The position numbers were made by a program, and so were the translations under genes. Shown in pieces: positions 27,274-37,690 of a DNA stretch of 64,000 nucleotides (the first letter of the stretch is position 1; each line of letters begins with the position of its first letter). Source of the stretch: Halomonas sp. HL-48 (GTDB taxonomy: Bacteria > Pseudomonadota > Gammaproteobacteria > Pseudomonadales > Halomonadaceae); the NCBI RefSeq assembly GCF_001314875.1, contig NZ_LJZS01000015.1, positions 1-64,000 of the forward strand, written 5' to 3'. Under the pieces are notes generated by a model. The model did no database searches. It was not told the DNA's origin and was given only the letters and a program-made list of their open reading frames with translations.

Positions 27274-28323
27274 TCAAGGGCAGGTATCGCCGGGCAGCAG
27301 TTGCGTCTTGAGCAGCTGCTGTTCGGCGGGCAGGTGGCCAAGAATCATCTGCGCCGCGACTCGGCCCTTGCCCACGCTATCCTGGCGCACGGTGGTCAAT
27401 CGTGGCGCCCGGTACTGGCCCTCTGCAATACCGTCAAAGCCGGTAATGCGTAAGTCCTCAGGCACCCGAATGCCGCGCTGTTCGGCAAGCGTCAGCGCCG
27501 TCAAGGCAATACGATCCGACATGCACAGCAGCAGGTCAGGGCGCAGATGCTCGGGCTGATCAAGTATTTCTGCCAATACCGGGCTGCACACGTCGAAGGT
27601 ATTCTCTTCAATATTCCATAGCGGCACCGCGCCGGGCGTGATGCCGTGTTCTTCCAGCGCCTCATAAAAGCCCGCCAGCCGCGCGCGGCTGATGGTGCTG
27701 GTGCTCGGCAGCATGGTATGGGCGGCCGTTACGCGGCCGTTGCAGGGCTCGACGGTCAGCCTCAGGTTGATGATCGCCGGGCGCTCGGGGCGCTGCTTGA
27801 GTGCATGGCAGGCAATACGATAGCTGGCTTCGGTGTCGTCGATATGCACCGTCGGGCATCCCTCTACGTCAAAATCCACCGACACCAGCGGGCGCTGGAA
27901 CGGCAAGCGTTGCAGCAGCTGATTGTTGGGCATCAGGCCGTAGACGATAAAGCCGTCGGCGATGTTGGCTGAGCCTGCGGGTTGCGAGTCGTGGCCGCGT
28001 CCCGGCAGTAGCAGGAGCGTATGACCATGGGCGTCCAGCACTTCGGCGACGCCGGATAAAAACTCGCTGGCGACCGCATCATTCAGGCTGTAGGTGAGGC
28101 TCTCCGCCAGCACCACGGCCACGATGCGTGAGCGCCCGGTACGCAGGCTGCGGGCCTTGGCGTCGGGGCCGCTGTAGCCAAGCCGGGCAGCCTCGCTGAG
28201 GATGCGTTCGCGAAGCGTGGGGGAGAGCTGGTCTGGCCGGTTGAACGCGTTGGAAATAGTGGCAGTCGAGACGCCGAGTTCACGGGCAAGGTCCTTGAGC
28301 GTCATTCGGCGTGGTGGTGTCAC
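27274..28323 (-). CDS. LacI-family regulator of the alpha-glucoside locus
   Basis: 349 residues. The helix-turn-helix MTLKDLARELGVSTATISNAFNRPDQLS is followed by a ligand-binding domain with IADGFIVYG, VSVDFD and ITGFDGI. GTG 28323 is preferred because AGGA lies at good distance; ATG 28305 has no site. It follows the ABC ATPase gene on the same strand. Palindromes with the CG centre typical of LacI operators lie between the binding-protein and porin genes, which it probably represses in the absence of substrate. Confidence 0.88.
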   Translation of the reverse strand: MTPPRRMTLKDLARELGVSTATISNAFNRPDQLSPTLRERILSEAARLGYSGPDAKARSLRTGRSRIVAVVLAESLTYSLNDAVASEFLSGVAEVLDAHGHTLLLLPGRGHDSQPAGSANIADGFIVYGLMPNNQLLQRLPFQRPLVSVDFDVEGCPTVHIDDTEASYRIACHALKQRPERPAIINLRLTVEPCNGRVTAAHTMLPSTSTISRARLAGFYEALEEHGITPGAVPLWNIEENTFDVCSPVLAEILDQPEHLRPDLLLCMSDRIALTALTLAEQRGIRVPEDLRITGFDGIAEGQYRAPRLTTVRQDSVGKGRVAAQMILGHLPAEQQLLKTQLLPGDTCP

Positions 28324-28385
28324 GGGATTTCCTATGCAGGCTAATTGTTATGCGTCCACCCGCAAGAATACCGACCCCCGCCACG

Positions 28386-28418
28386 CCACGACAAGCCCTA
28401 TCAAGGGGCCTGTCGTGG
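28386..28418. other. Long stem-loop between the ABC ATPase and LacI genes
   Basis: CCACGACA (28386-28393) pairs with TGTCGTGG (28411-28418), and inner GCCC/GGGC pairs extend the stem. No T-run follows, so it may protect or process the transcript end rather than terminate it. Confidence 0.4.
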
Positions 28419-28451
28419 GCCGGGGGGGTGATGAAAAGGGAGGTACGCTGT

Positions 28452-29558
28452 TCAGGCGGCGTGTCGTTGGTCAGGCAAGTCTAACGCCGCGCCACGCCCG
28501 TCGAACAGGTGAACATGTTGGGTATCCGGCACCAGGGCGACAAACTGGCCTTGTTGCCAATGGCTGGGAGCCTCGCCGCGATGGATGAGCAGCGTATCAC
28601 CTTCCTTGGGCTCCAGATAAACGTAAACCTCGTTACCCAGGTATTCGACGTTGACCACTTCAAAACGGTTGTCGCCCGAGGGCTCTGCCAGGCGAAGGTG
28701 TTCCGGGCGCACGCCCAGCGTCAGTGGCGTGCTTGACGGCAGGCGCTGGGCATCCTGGGGCAGGGCGAGCTCGCCCACGCCGGGGGCGCTTACCCGGCAG
28801 CCCTGGGCATCGCTGCCCTGCAGTTGAGCGGGCATAAAGTTCATCGTCGGCGAGCCCATAAAGCCAGCGACAAACTTGGTGGCAGGGCGCTGGTAAAGCT
28901 GGTGGGGGCTGCCGACCTGCTCGACGCGGCCACCGTTTAGCACCACGATCTTGTCCGCGAGCGTCATGGCTTCCACCTGATCGTGGGTCACGTAGATCAT
29001 GGTGGAGCCCAAGCGATTATGCAGGCGGGCGATTTCGTTGCGCATTTGCACGCGTAGTGAGGCGTCCAGGTTGGAAAGCGGCTCATCAAACAACAGAATG
29101 CGCGGCTCACGTGCCATGGCGCGCCCCATGGCCACCCGCTGGCGCTGGCCACCAGAAAGCGCCTTGGGCTTGCGATGTAGCAGCTCTTCCAACTGAAGAA
29201 TTTTGGCGGTGCTCATCACACGCTCGTTAACCGTTTCATCCGTCTCTTTGGCAAGCTTCAAACCAAATGCCATATTGTCGTACACGGTCATATGCGGGTA
29301 GAGCGCGTAGGACTGGAATACCATCCCCACACCGCGTTCACGTGGCGGTAAGTCGTTGACCACGGTGTCGCCGATGCGCAAATCGCCATCGGTGATCGAC
29401 TCAAGTCCCGCAATCAGGCGTAACAGGGTGGATTTACCGCAGCCCGACGGACCGACGAAAACGACGAACTCTCCATCGCCCACCTCTAAGTCAACATCGA
29501 CGATAATGTGGTCGCGGCCAAACACTTTGTTGATTTTTTCAAGTGTAACACTTGCCAT
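28452..29558 (-). CDS. Sugar ABC transporter ATP-binding protein (MalK/UgpC family)
   Basis: 368 residues. The ATPase half has Walker A GPSGCGKST, signature LSGGQRQRVAMGRA and Walker B ILLFDEPLSNLD. A C-terminal OB-fold regulatory domain (about 240-360, with LGVRPEHLRL) is typical of MalK/UgpC. It energises the two permeases encoded upstream. Placement after the alpha-glucosidase gene makes it the AglK-type subunit. Confidence 0.93.
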   Translation of the reverse strand: MASVTLEKINKVFGRDHIIVDVDLEVGDGEFVVFVGPSGCGKSTLLRLIAGLESITDGDLRIGDTVVNDLPPRERGVGMVFQSYALYPHMTVYDNMAFGLKLAKETDETVNERVMSTAKILQLEELLHRKPKALSGGQRQRVAMGRAMAREPRILLFDEPLSNLDASLRVQMRNEIARLHNRLGSTMIYVTHDQVEAMTLADKIVVLNGGRVEQVGSPHQLYQRPATKFVAGFMGSPTMNFMPAQLQGSDAQGCRVSAPGVGELALPQDAQRLPSSTPLTLGVRPEHLRLAEPSGDNRFEVVNVEYLGNEVYVYLEPKEGDTLLIHRGEAPSHWQQGQFVALVPDTQHVHLFDGRGAALDLPDQRHAA

Positions 29559-29614
29559 GGGTGACTCCTTGCCAACCTCAAGGCCCTATTGCCGTGGGTT
29601 GGCCTGTTGTTGTG

Positions 29615-31276
29615 TTAAAGCGGTGTTGTCTGGGCGATGCGCATAAAGGCCGCCTGGTACGCGGGTAGCGTCAGCTGGTCGCCGTCACGCTGATAGTTAA
29701 AACCGTGACCATCAAGGTCCGCCGTTACCGGCACGGGTAGCGTGATATGGTGCGCTTGGTCGGTCAGGTTAAAGACACACAGTAGGGTGTCATCGCCACG
29801 CTGGCGGGTGAAGCCCAGTAGGTCGTCGCCCACGTTAACCAATGTCAAATCACCATCAAGCAGCGCGGCGTGATCGCGTCGAAACGCCAATAGCTGACGT
29901 GTGGCATTGAGCGTTGACGTGGGGTCGTCCTGTTGCTGGCTGACGGCAAGCTCGCGGTGGCGCGGAGCAACCGGTAGCCAGGGTTCAATGCTTGAGAAGC
30001 CCGCCTGGGCCGAGTCATCCCAGGGCATCGGCGTGCGGCAGCCGTCGCGTCCCTTGAACTCGGGCCATAGTACTTTGCCGTAGGGGTCCTGAATGCGCTC
30101 GAAAGGCACCTCGGCCTCGGGCAGACCCAGCTCTTCACCTTGGTAAAGGCAGACGCTGCCGCGCAGGGAAAACAGCATCGCCAGGGCGACTTTCGGGTAG
30201 GCCTCCGGGTCCTCATCAGCCCCCCAGCGCGTGGCGCTGCGCACCACATCGTGATTCGACGTGGCCCAGCACGGCCAGGCATCGCCGGCCAGCCGCTGGA
30301 AGCGCTCGATCACCTCGCGCAAATACTTAGCGGAATGCGGTTTGTTGAGCAGGTCGAAGGTGTACGCCATGTGCAGCTTGTCGCCGCCGGCGGTGTACTC
30401 TGCCATGCGTTCCAGCGGGTTATCATCGCCAATTTCGCCCACTGTAGTGGTGCCCGGGTATTCGTCCATCAGCGCGCGCAGATCCTTGAGAAAATCCAGG
30501 TTCTCGGGACGGCTGAGGTCGTAGACGTGGCGCTGCCAGGTATAGGGATTGCTGTCAGGCGCGCCCAAGGTCTTGGCTTCTCCTTTGGGCACCGGCGGAT
30601 TATCGCGCAGCTTAGCGTCGTGAAAGTAGAAGTTGACGGTATCCAGACGGAAGCCGTCGACGCCCAGGTCGAGCCAGAAGCGCATATTGTCGAGCTGCGC
30701 CTGGCGGGCGTCCGGGTGATGAAAGTTGATATCCGGCTGGCTGGTCAGAAAATTGTGCATGTAGTACTGCTGACGGCGCGAATCAAAGGTCCACGCCGAG
30801 CCACCAAAGATCGATAGCCAGTTGTTGGGGGGTGTGCCATCGGGCTTGGGGTCGGCCCAGACGAACCAGTCGGCCTTGGGGTTGGTGCGATCCTGGCGAC
30901 TTTCCTGAAACCAGGGGTGCTGGTCCGAGGTGTGGCTTATCACCTGGTCGATCATCACCTTCAGGCCCAGCTGGTGGGCGCGGGCGAGCAGCGTCTTGAA
31001 GTCGTCCAGGGTGCCGAACATCGGGTCAACATCGCAGTAGTTGCTGATGTCGTAGCCAAAATCGAGCATGGGCGAGGTGAAAAACGGCGACAGCCAGATA
31101 CCGTCAACGCCCAATGAGGCGACATAGTCGAGCTTTTCGGTGATGCCGCGCAAATCGCCAATGCCGTCGCCGCGGCTATCCATAAAGCTACGCGGGTAAA
31201 TCTGATAGATAACGCCGCCGCGCCACCAGGCGTTTGTGTCTTGCGTGTCTTGCATGAGTGAGTCCGTAGATAACAT
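29615..31276 (-). CDS. Cytoplasmic GH13 alpha-glucosidase
   Basis: 553 residues with no signal peptide. YQIYPRSFMDSRGDGIGDLRGI opens the GH13 barrel. The three catalytic acids are visible: nucleophile D212 (GVDGFRLDTVNF), acid/base E281 (TTVGEIGDD) and D343 (ATSNHDVVRS). It hydrolyses imported alpha-glucosides such as sucrose, maltose or trehalulose-type sugars; the exact sugar cannot be read. AAGGA stands 7 nt before the ATG. It sits between the permeases and the ATPase in one operon, so hydrolysis follows uptake inside the cell. Confidence 0.94.
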   Translation of the reverse strand: MLSTDSLMQDTQDTNAWWRGGVIYQIYPRSFMDSRGDGIGDLRGITEKLDYVASLGVDGIWLSPFFTSPMLDFGYDISNYCDVDPMFGTLDDFKTLLARAHQLGLKVMIDQVISHTSDQHPWFQESRQDRTNPKADWFVWADPKPDGTPPNNWLSIFGGSAWTFDSRRQQYYMHNFLTSQPDINFHHPDARQAQLDNMRFWLDLGVDGFRLDTVNFYFHDAKLRDNPPVPKGEAKTLGAPDSNPYTWQRHVYDLSRPENLDFLKDLRALMDEYPGTTTVGEIGDDNPLERMAEYTAGGDKLHMAYTFDLLNKPHSAKYLREVIERFQRLAGDAWPCWATSNHDVVRSATRWGADEDPEAYPKVALAMLFSLRGSVCLYQGEELGLPEAEVPFERIQDPYGKVLWPEFKGRDGCRTPMPWDDSAQAGFSSIEPWLPVAPRHRELAVSQQQDDPTSTLNATRQLLAFRRDHAALLDGDLTLVNVGDDLLGFTRQRGDDTLLCVFNLTDQAHHITLPVPVTADLDGHGFNYQRDGDQLTLPAYQAAFMRIAQTTPL

Positions 31277-31285
31277 GAAAAGTCC

Positions 31286-32128
31286 TTAGCCTTTGACTGC
31301 GCCGGCGGTAAGCCCCGAAACGATGCGCCGCTGGAAGATAATCATCAGCACCACGAGGGGCACGGTAACCACCACAGAGGCTGCCATGATGGGCCCCCAG
31401 GGCAGCTCGTGGGCGCTGCCGCCGGACAGCAGCGCAATCGCCACCGGCACCGTGCGCTGGGTGTCGCTGAGGGTGAAGGTGAGCGCGAATAAAAACTCGT
31501 TCCAGGCGGCAATAAACGCAAGCAGCCCGGTGGTTGCCATGGCAGGCCACATCAGCGGTAGAAACACCTTGGTAATGGTGATCCACGGCGTTGCGCCGTC
31601 CATGATCGCGGCTTCCTCAAGCTCCATCGGCAACTGCTTCATAAAGGTGGTCAGCACCCATACCGTGAAGGGCAGCGTGAAGATGGTGTAGCTCAGGATC
31701 AACGCGGCGGGGTTGTTGTATAAATTCAGCGTGCGGATTACCTCAAACAGCCCCGAGAGCACTGCTACCTGGGGAAACATCGACACGCCAAGAATGATCA
31801 GCAGCACCGTTGAGCGACCGCGAAAGCGCACCCGCCCCAGTGCGTAAGAGGCCGTAATGCCCAGCAGCAGGGCGATAAATACCACGCTGATCGACACGAC
31901 AATCGAGTTAAGGATGGCGCGTAAAAAGCTGGCCTCGGTCAGTATTTGCACGTAATTGCTTACGTCCCAGGTAGAGGGCCAAAGCTCAATACGGAACAGG
32001 TCGCTTGACGGCTTGAACGAGGTGATCACCGCGTAATAAAACGGAAAGACGGCGTAGACCATGATCAGCGCGACTAGCGCCCAAAAACCAACCCGCTTGG
32101 CAATTTTGCCCAGCTGACGTGTGGTCAT
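31286..32128 (-). CDS. Sugar ABC transporter permease (MalG type)
   Basis: 280 residues with six hydrophobic helices. The EAA loop (EEAAIMDGATPWITITKVFLPLMWPA) that contacts the ATPase is clear. It is the second permease of the alpha-glucoside importer and overlaps the first by 4 bp. Confidence 0.93.
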   Translation of the reverse strand: MTTRQLGKIAKRVGFWALVALIMVYAVFPFYYAVITSFKPSSDLFRIELWPSTWDVSNYVQILTEASFLRAILNSIVVSISVVFIALLLGITASYALGRVRFRGRSTVLLIILGVSMFPQVAVLSGLFEVIRTLNLYNNPAALILSYTIFTLPFTVWVLTTFMKQLPMELEEAAIMDGATPWITITKVFLPLMWPAMATTGLLAFIAAWNEFLFALTFTLSDTQRTVPVAIALLSGGSAHELPWGPIMAASVVVTVPLVVLMIIFQRRIVSGLTAGAVKG

Positions 32129-33114
32129 GAATCACCTCCCAGTTGCAGTTGCTTGCGGCCGACATACAGGTAGGCAACGGTCGCCAGGGCAATAATCAGG
32201 AACAGCAGGGTAGACGCTGCACTGCCATAGCCAACGTCCTGGAATTCAACCAGTTGCTGGCGGGCGTACACCGACATGGACATGGTGCTGGTGGAGTTGG
32301 AGGTGAGTACGTAGATAACATCAAACACCCGCAAGGCATCGAGCAGGCGGAAAATCACCGCTACCATCAGCGCGGGCGTGATCAGCGGTAGGGTGACCTT
32401 GAAGAACACCCGTACCGGATGAATGCCGTCCACCTCGGCGGCCTCATAGCAATCCTTGGGCAGCATTTGTAGCGCGGCGAGCACCAGCAAGGCGACAAAC
32501 GGAATGGTTTTCCAGACGTCGACCATAATTACCGCCCACATGGAGTAGGTGGCGCTGGCGGTCCAGGCAATGGGGTCGTCGATCACGCCAATGCCCATCA
32601 GCATGTGGTTGATGATGCCGAACTGGTCGTTGAGCATCCATGCCCACATCTGCGCCGAAACAATGGTCGGAATGGCCCAGGGAATCAGCACCGCGGCGCG
32701 CACGATGGTGCGGCCTTTAAACTCGGCGTTGAGAATCAGCGCGACGATCACGCCGAAAATCACTTCAAGCGATACCGATACCACCGAGAAGTAGACCGTG
32801 TTCCAGACAGAGCGCCACCATATGGGGTCGGCAAGCACGCCAAACCAGCGGCCATCTTCATAAACCAAATAGTTCTCGATGCCGATCAGGTTGGCCGCAC
32901 TAAGGTTGGTGAGCGATGCATCGGTAAAACTTAGAAAGAAGGTACGAAATAACGGCCAGCCAGCCACTAACGTCAGTGCGACCAGCATGGGAGTTAAAAA
33001 CAGCCAAGCCGCTTTAACACGCTGGCGGCGCACCTTGGTACCGCGTGGGCGCCGCGCCGTTAACGGGGCCGAACGCGCCCCTTCGGGCGCGCTTTGGTGG
33101 GAAGAAGTCGTCAT
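32125..33114 (-). CDS. Sugar ABC transporter permease (MalF type)
   Basis: 329 residues with an arginine-rich N-terminal cytoplasmic tail of about 30 residues, then six helices and the EAA loop CYEAAEVDGIHPVRVFFKVT. It pairs with the MalG-type subunit in the inner membrane. It lies 14 bp after the binding-protein gene. Confidence 0.93.
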   Translation of the reverse strand: MTTSSHQSAPEGARSAPLTARRPRGTKVRRQRVKAAWLFLTPMLVALTLVAGWPLFRTFFLSFTDASLTNLSAANLIGIENYLVYEDGRWFGVLADPIWWRSVWNTVYFSVVSVSLEVIFGVIVALILNAEFKGRTIVRAAVLIPWAIPTIVSAQMWAWMLNDQFGIINHMLMGIGVIDDPIAWTASATYSMWAVIMVDVWKTIPFVALLVLAALQMLPKDCYEAAEVDGIHPVRVFFKVTLPLITPALMVAVIFRLLDALRVFDVIYVLTSNSTSTMSMSVYARQQLVEFQDVGYGSAASTLLFLIIALATVAYLYVGRKQLQLGGDS

Positions 33115-33128
33115 GAAGCTCTCCAGCG

Positions 33129-34400
33129 TTACCAGTTACGACGCTTCAAACGCACGAGTTCGTTTTCCAGGTCTTCAACGGCCTGTGCGCCGTCCTTGGT
33201 GCCCGACAGCACATCGTGGGAAGCACTGAAGAACGCGTTGCTGACCCGGCCGTAGGCGTCGCCAGTTGGCGCTGAGGGGCGTGCTACTGCGTTGGTGAAG
33301 GTGTCGTAAAGGGTGCCGAAGAAGGGCACGGCTTCGAGTACCTCGTCATCCTGATAGAGCGCGTCAATGGTCGGGTTGTAAGAGGCTTCGATGGCGCGGC
33401 GTTTCTGCTCTTCTTCACCGGTCAGGAAGGCCACCAGGTCAGCGGCAAGCTCGGGGTTTTCGGTGTAGCGGGATACCGCCAGGTTCCAGCCGCCAAGGCC
33501 AGCAGCGCTTTCGCCTTCCTCGTCGCCCGCCGGCAACTGGGTGACGCCAACCTTATCGCGGACATCGCTGTCGTCACTTTGCGCCAGCGCCCAGGCATAG
33601 GGCCAGTTGCGCATGAATACCGCATTGCCGCCCTGGAAGACACCGCGGGCTTCTTCCTCGGTGTAGTTCAAGACGCCGTCGGGTGAAATATCGCCGATCC
33701 ATGAGGCGGCCAGGTCAAGCGCTTGCGCGGCTTGTTCGTTATTGATGCTCACCTCACCGTCTTCCTCAACAATGTTGCCGCCACCGTGGCTGGCAACCCA
33801 TTCAAGGGCATTCACCGTCAACCCCTCGTAGGCACGGCCTTGGAATACATAGCCTTGCATGCGGTCGTTGCCGTCATCGCGTTCGGCCTGTTTGATCTCA
33901 CGGGCGGTCTCAGTCAGTTCCTGCCAGGTGGTGGGGACGTCAAAACCATGTTTTTCAAGCAGATCTTCGCGATAGTAGAGCACGCCCGCGTCGGTAAACC
34001 ACGGCATCGCGACCAGCCGATCATCGATGGTGTTGTTGGTTACGATGGTGTCGAAATGACCCTCTGCGGCGTCATCGCCGAGCTCATCGCGCAGGTCGAG
34101 CAGGTGGTTGGCAAGCAGACCCGGCCAGACCACGTCAATTTGCATGACGTCGATATCGCTCGAGTTGGCGGACAGTATCTGCTGGTAGAGCGAGAGTCGT
34201 TCGGTCGACGAGTTGGGCGTCGAGACCACGTCGACCTCGTGGCCGGTTTTCTCTTCCCAGGCTTCAACACCTTGCTCGCAAAGCTCAAGTTCGGCACCTA
34301 CGGCTCCGCATGAAATGGTCAGTTCAGCCGCTTGGGCTTGGCTAATGCCGCCAGCAGCGCTGGCGAGCGCGATGGCTGTTGTCAGCAGTGTCTTTTTCAT
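33129..34400 (-). CDS. Periplasmic sugar-binding protein of the alpha-glucoside ABC transporter
   Basis: 423 residues. The signal peptide MKKTLLTTAIALASAAGGISQAQA is followed by an extracellular solute-binding protein family 1 fold (LTISCGAVGAELELC...EKTGHEVDVV). It captures the disaccharide in the periplasm. First gene of the leftward operon, with AGGAA before the ATG and AACAACAA just upstream. It is divergent from the porin gene across a region with LacI-type palindromes. Confidence 0.93.
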   Translation of the reverse strand: MKKTLLTTAIALASAAGGISQAQAAELTISCGAVGAELELCEQGVEAWEEKTGHEVDVVSTPNSSTERLSLYQQILSANSSDIDVMQIDVVWPGLLANHLLDLRDELGDDAAEGHFDTIVTNNTIDDRLVAMPWFTDAGVLYYREDLLEKHGFDVPTTWQELTETAREIKQAERDDGNDRMQGYVFQGRAYEGLTVNALEWVASHGGGNIVEEDGEVSINNEQAAQALDLAASWIGDISPDGVLNYTEEEARGVFQGGNAVFMRNWPYAWALAQSDDSDVRDKVGVTQLPAGDEEGESAAGLGGWNLAVSRYTENPELAADLVAFLTGEEEQKRRAIEASYNPTIDALYQDDEVLEAVPFFGTLYDTFTNAVARPSAPTGDAYGRVSNAFFSASHDVLSGTKDGAQAVEDLENELVRLKRRNW

Positions 34401-34416
34401 GGTGATTCCTCGGCGT

Positions 34417-34424
34417 TTGTTGTT
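34417..34424 (-). promoter_or_regulatory. AANAANAA (CA) motif in the binding-protein leader
   Basis: Leftward reading AACAACAA, 17-24 bp before the start codon and adjacent to the AGGAA ribosome site; candidate Hfq/Crc target. Confidence 0.35.
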
Positions 34425-34462
34425 GTCGGATTAGGCATCGTTGAAGAGCGGCTGAAAGCGCA

Positions 34463-34476
34463 CTTAAACGATTAAG
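34463..34476. promoter_or_regulatory. LacI-type operator 1
   Basis: CTTAAACGATTAAG, one base from the perfect palindrome at 34617-34630, with flanking A/T extending the symmetry. It lies 63 bp upstream of the binding-protein start. Confidence 0.6.
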
Positions 34477-34616
34477 TTCGTGCGTTCAGTTAGCCGTCTC
34501 TAGCCCGCAAGTTCAATAGCGACTTTTGTCTAATGATTTGTTCAGGTTTTGCTAACGCGATACTTGGCGTTTAGACATTGGTCGATAATTAGTGATTGCT
34601 TGTTGGTTTACATGTG

Positions 34617-34630
34617 CTTAATCGATTAAG
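34617..34630. promoter_or_regulatory. LacI-type operator 2
   Basis: CTTAATCGATTAAG is a perfect 14-bp palindrome with the central CG typical of LacI-family operators. It lies 154 bp from operator 1, a spacing that would permit looping. Confidence 0.7.
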
Positions 34631-34706
34631 TTTTGCCTGTTCCGCTCTTTGGGCAAGCAATGTTGGTTGCTTTACCAATCGGCGGGATGACCACGTTCAA
34701 CAATAA

Positions 34707-36302
<1,596 letters not shown>

Positions 36303-36356
36303 GCAAGTCAGGCCCTGCATAAGACCGGGCCGCTCATTGTTTCTCCGTTTCTGCTT

Positions 36357-36382
36357 GCCCGCGATGCCTCGCGGGCTTTTTT
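36357..36382 (+). terminator. Terminator after the porin gene
   Basis: GCCCGCGA (36357-36364) pairs with TCGCGGGC (36369-36376) around TGCC, then six T residues. Confidence 0.85.
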
Positions 36383-36495
36383 ACGGTTATCTCAAAATAT
36401 TAGTCACTGGCTGCATCCAATCGGTCTCCTCGCGGGTATTCCCTATACAGCCGCCTTTTTGCAGCGGCTGGTTATCTCACTCAAGGAGACTGAAC

Positions 36496-37017
36496 ATGAC
36501 TACTCATCACCTTACGCGCGCTGCTTTGGCCGCTGCTCTGATCGCTTCTTTCAGTCACGCCGCCCTGGCCGAAACGCCGGCGGACGTCCAGGTACCGGAC
36601 GGTAACAACATTGTGCTCGAGACCGTCGGTGTCGGCGCGATTACCTACATGTGTGAAGCCAACGATGACGGCGACATGGCCTGGGTTTTCAAGGGCCCAC
36701 ACGCTGCCCTTAATGACGGTGAGGGCAGCCAGGTCGGCAGCTACTACGGCCCGCCTGCAACCTGGGAAGCGCTGGATGGTTCTAAAGTCACCGGTACCCA
36801 ACTGGCAACCGCCGCCAATGGTGATGGCAACATTCCGCTGCAGCTCGTGGAAGCCAACCCCGCTGAGGGCGAAGGCGCCATGACCGGCGTCAGCTACATT
36901 CAGCGCCTGAACACCCAAGGCGGTGTGGCGCCGGATGTGACCTGCGATATGGATCATGAAGGCGCGACGGCCGTGGTGACCTATCAGGCGGACTACATCT
37001 TCTGGACGGCTGAGTAA
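36496..37017 (+). CDS. Secreted DUF3455 protein
   Basis: 173 residues with signal peptide MTTHHLTRAALAAALIASFSHAALA. The mature part has YMCEANDDGDMAWVFKGPHAAL and YYGPPATWEALDGSKVTG, the pattern of DUF3455. Two cysteines (C53 and one in PDVTCDMDHEG) could form a disulfide. ATG 36496 follows AAGGAGA; the longer reading would run into the porin gene. Function unknown. It lies just before an ECF sigma gene, so it may belong to that regulon. Confidence 0.85.
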   Translation: MTTHHLTRAALAAALIASFSHAALAETPADVQVPDGNNIVLETVGVGAITYMCEANDDGDMAWVFKGPHAALNDGEGSQVGSYYGPPATWEALDGSKVTGTQLATAANGDGNIPLQLVEANPAEGEGAMTGVSYIQRLNTQGGVAPDVTCDMDHEGATAVVTYQADYIFWTAE

Positions 37018-37036
37018 GTCAACGAGAGCGCTCATG

Positions 37037-37071
37037 CCGCAGGGGACTCGTTTGTCGGGTCCCTTGCGGCT
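37037..37071 (+). other. Stem-loop between the DUF3455 gene and the sigma gene
   Basis: GCCGCAGGGGAC and GTCCCTTGCGGC pair with a single wobble. It lacks a T-run, so it is more likely an attenuating or protecting stem than a full terminator. Confidence 0.4.
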
Positions 37072-37126
37072 ATGCTGTCTGTGGAAACGACGACCGGCGT
37101 CGGTGCCGTCACCAGGGAGCCAGAGT

Positions 37127-37690
37127 TTGACTGACGTGTCTTCAGAATTTGATCATGCGGATGCATTGGTGAGATGCGCCCGTGGCGAGCATGACGCCTT
37201 GCACCAGCTCTACGTGTACGAAGGAGCCAGGCTTCTTGGTGTGGTATTACGAATCGTCAAGGACCGGGGCATGGCTGAGGATATCGTTCACGATGCCTGT
37301 CTCAATATTTGGCAACGTGCCAGTAGTTTCGACCCTGATAAAGGATCCGCACGAACATGGATATTTAGCGTGGCGCGCCACCTAGCGTTAAATGCTATTC
37401 GTTACCGTAATCGTGAAGTCACCTTTGATAGTTACGAACCGGAAGTCGATGACCAAGACGAGCGCTTCCAGCATGCGTCAGTGGCTGAAGACGCCTTTGA
37501 TTGGCAAACCGGCCAGCGTATCGATGAATGCCTTCGGCAGTTAGAAACCGAGCGACGCAATTGCGTGCTGCATGCCTATGTAGATGGCTTGAGCCACGCT
37601 GAAATTGCCGCGCATACCGGCACGCCGCTGGGCACCGTCAAAGCCTGGATTAAACGCAGTCTGCTGCGCCTACGGGAGTGCATGGCATGA
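37127..37690 (+). CDS. ECF-type RNA polymerase sigma factor
   Basis: 187 residues from TTG 37127, chosen because AGGGAG lies 8 nt upstream. Region 2 is seen in LGVVLRIVKDRGMAEDIVHDACLNIWQRA. Region 4 is seen in CVLHAYVDGLSHAEIAAHTGTPLGTVKAWIKRSLLRLREC. The RskA-type anti-sigma gene overlaps its stop by 4 bp (ATGA). Together they form a stress-responsive switch; the inducing signal is unknown. Confidence 0.9.
   Translation: MTDVSSEFDHADALVRCARGEHDALHQLYVYEGARLLGVVLRIVKDRGMAEDIVHDACLNIWQRASSFDPDKGSARTWIFSVARHLALNAIRYRNREVTFDSYEPEVDDQDERFQHASVAEDAFDWQTGQRIDECLRQLETERRNCVLHAYVDGLSHAEIAAHTGTPLGTVKAWIKRSLLRLRECMA

Noticed and set aside
29540..29553. Palindrome AAGTGTTACACTT near the ABC ATPase start
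   Set aside because: It lies within the first codons and follows from the conserved protein sequence; no sign of an operator role.
30140..30817. Rightward 225-codon ORF opposite the alpha-glucosidase gene
   Set aside because: Antisense of a gene with all three catalytic acids; no motif of its own.
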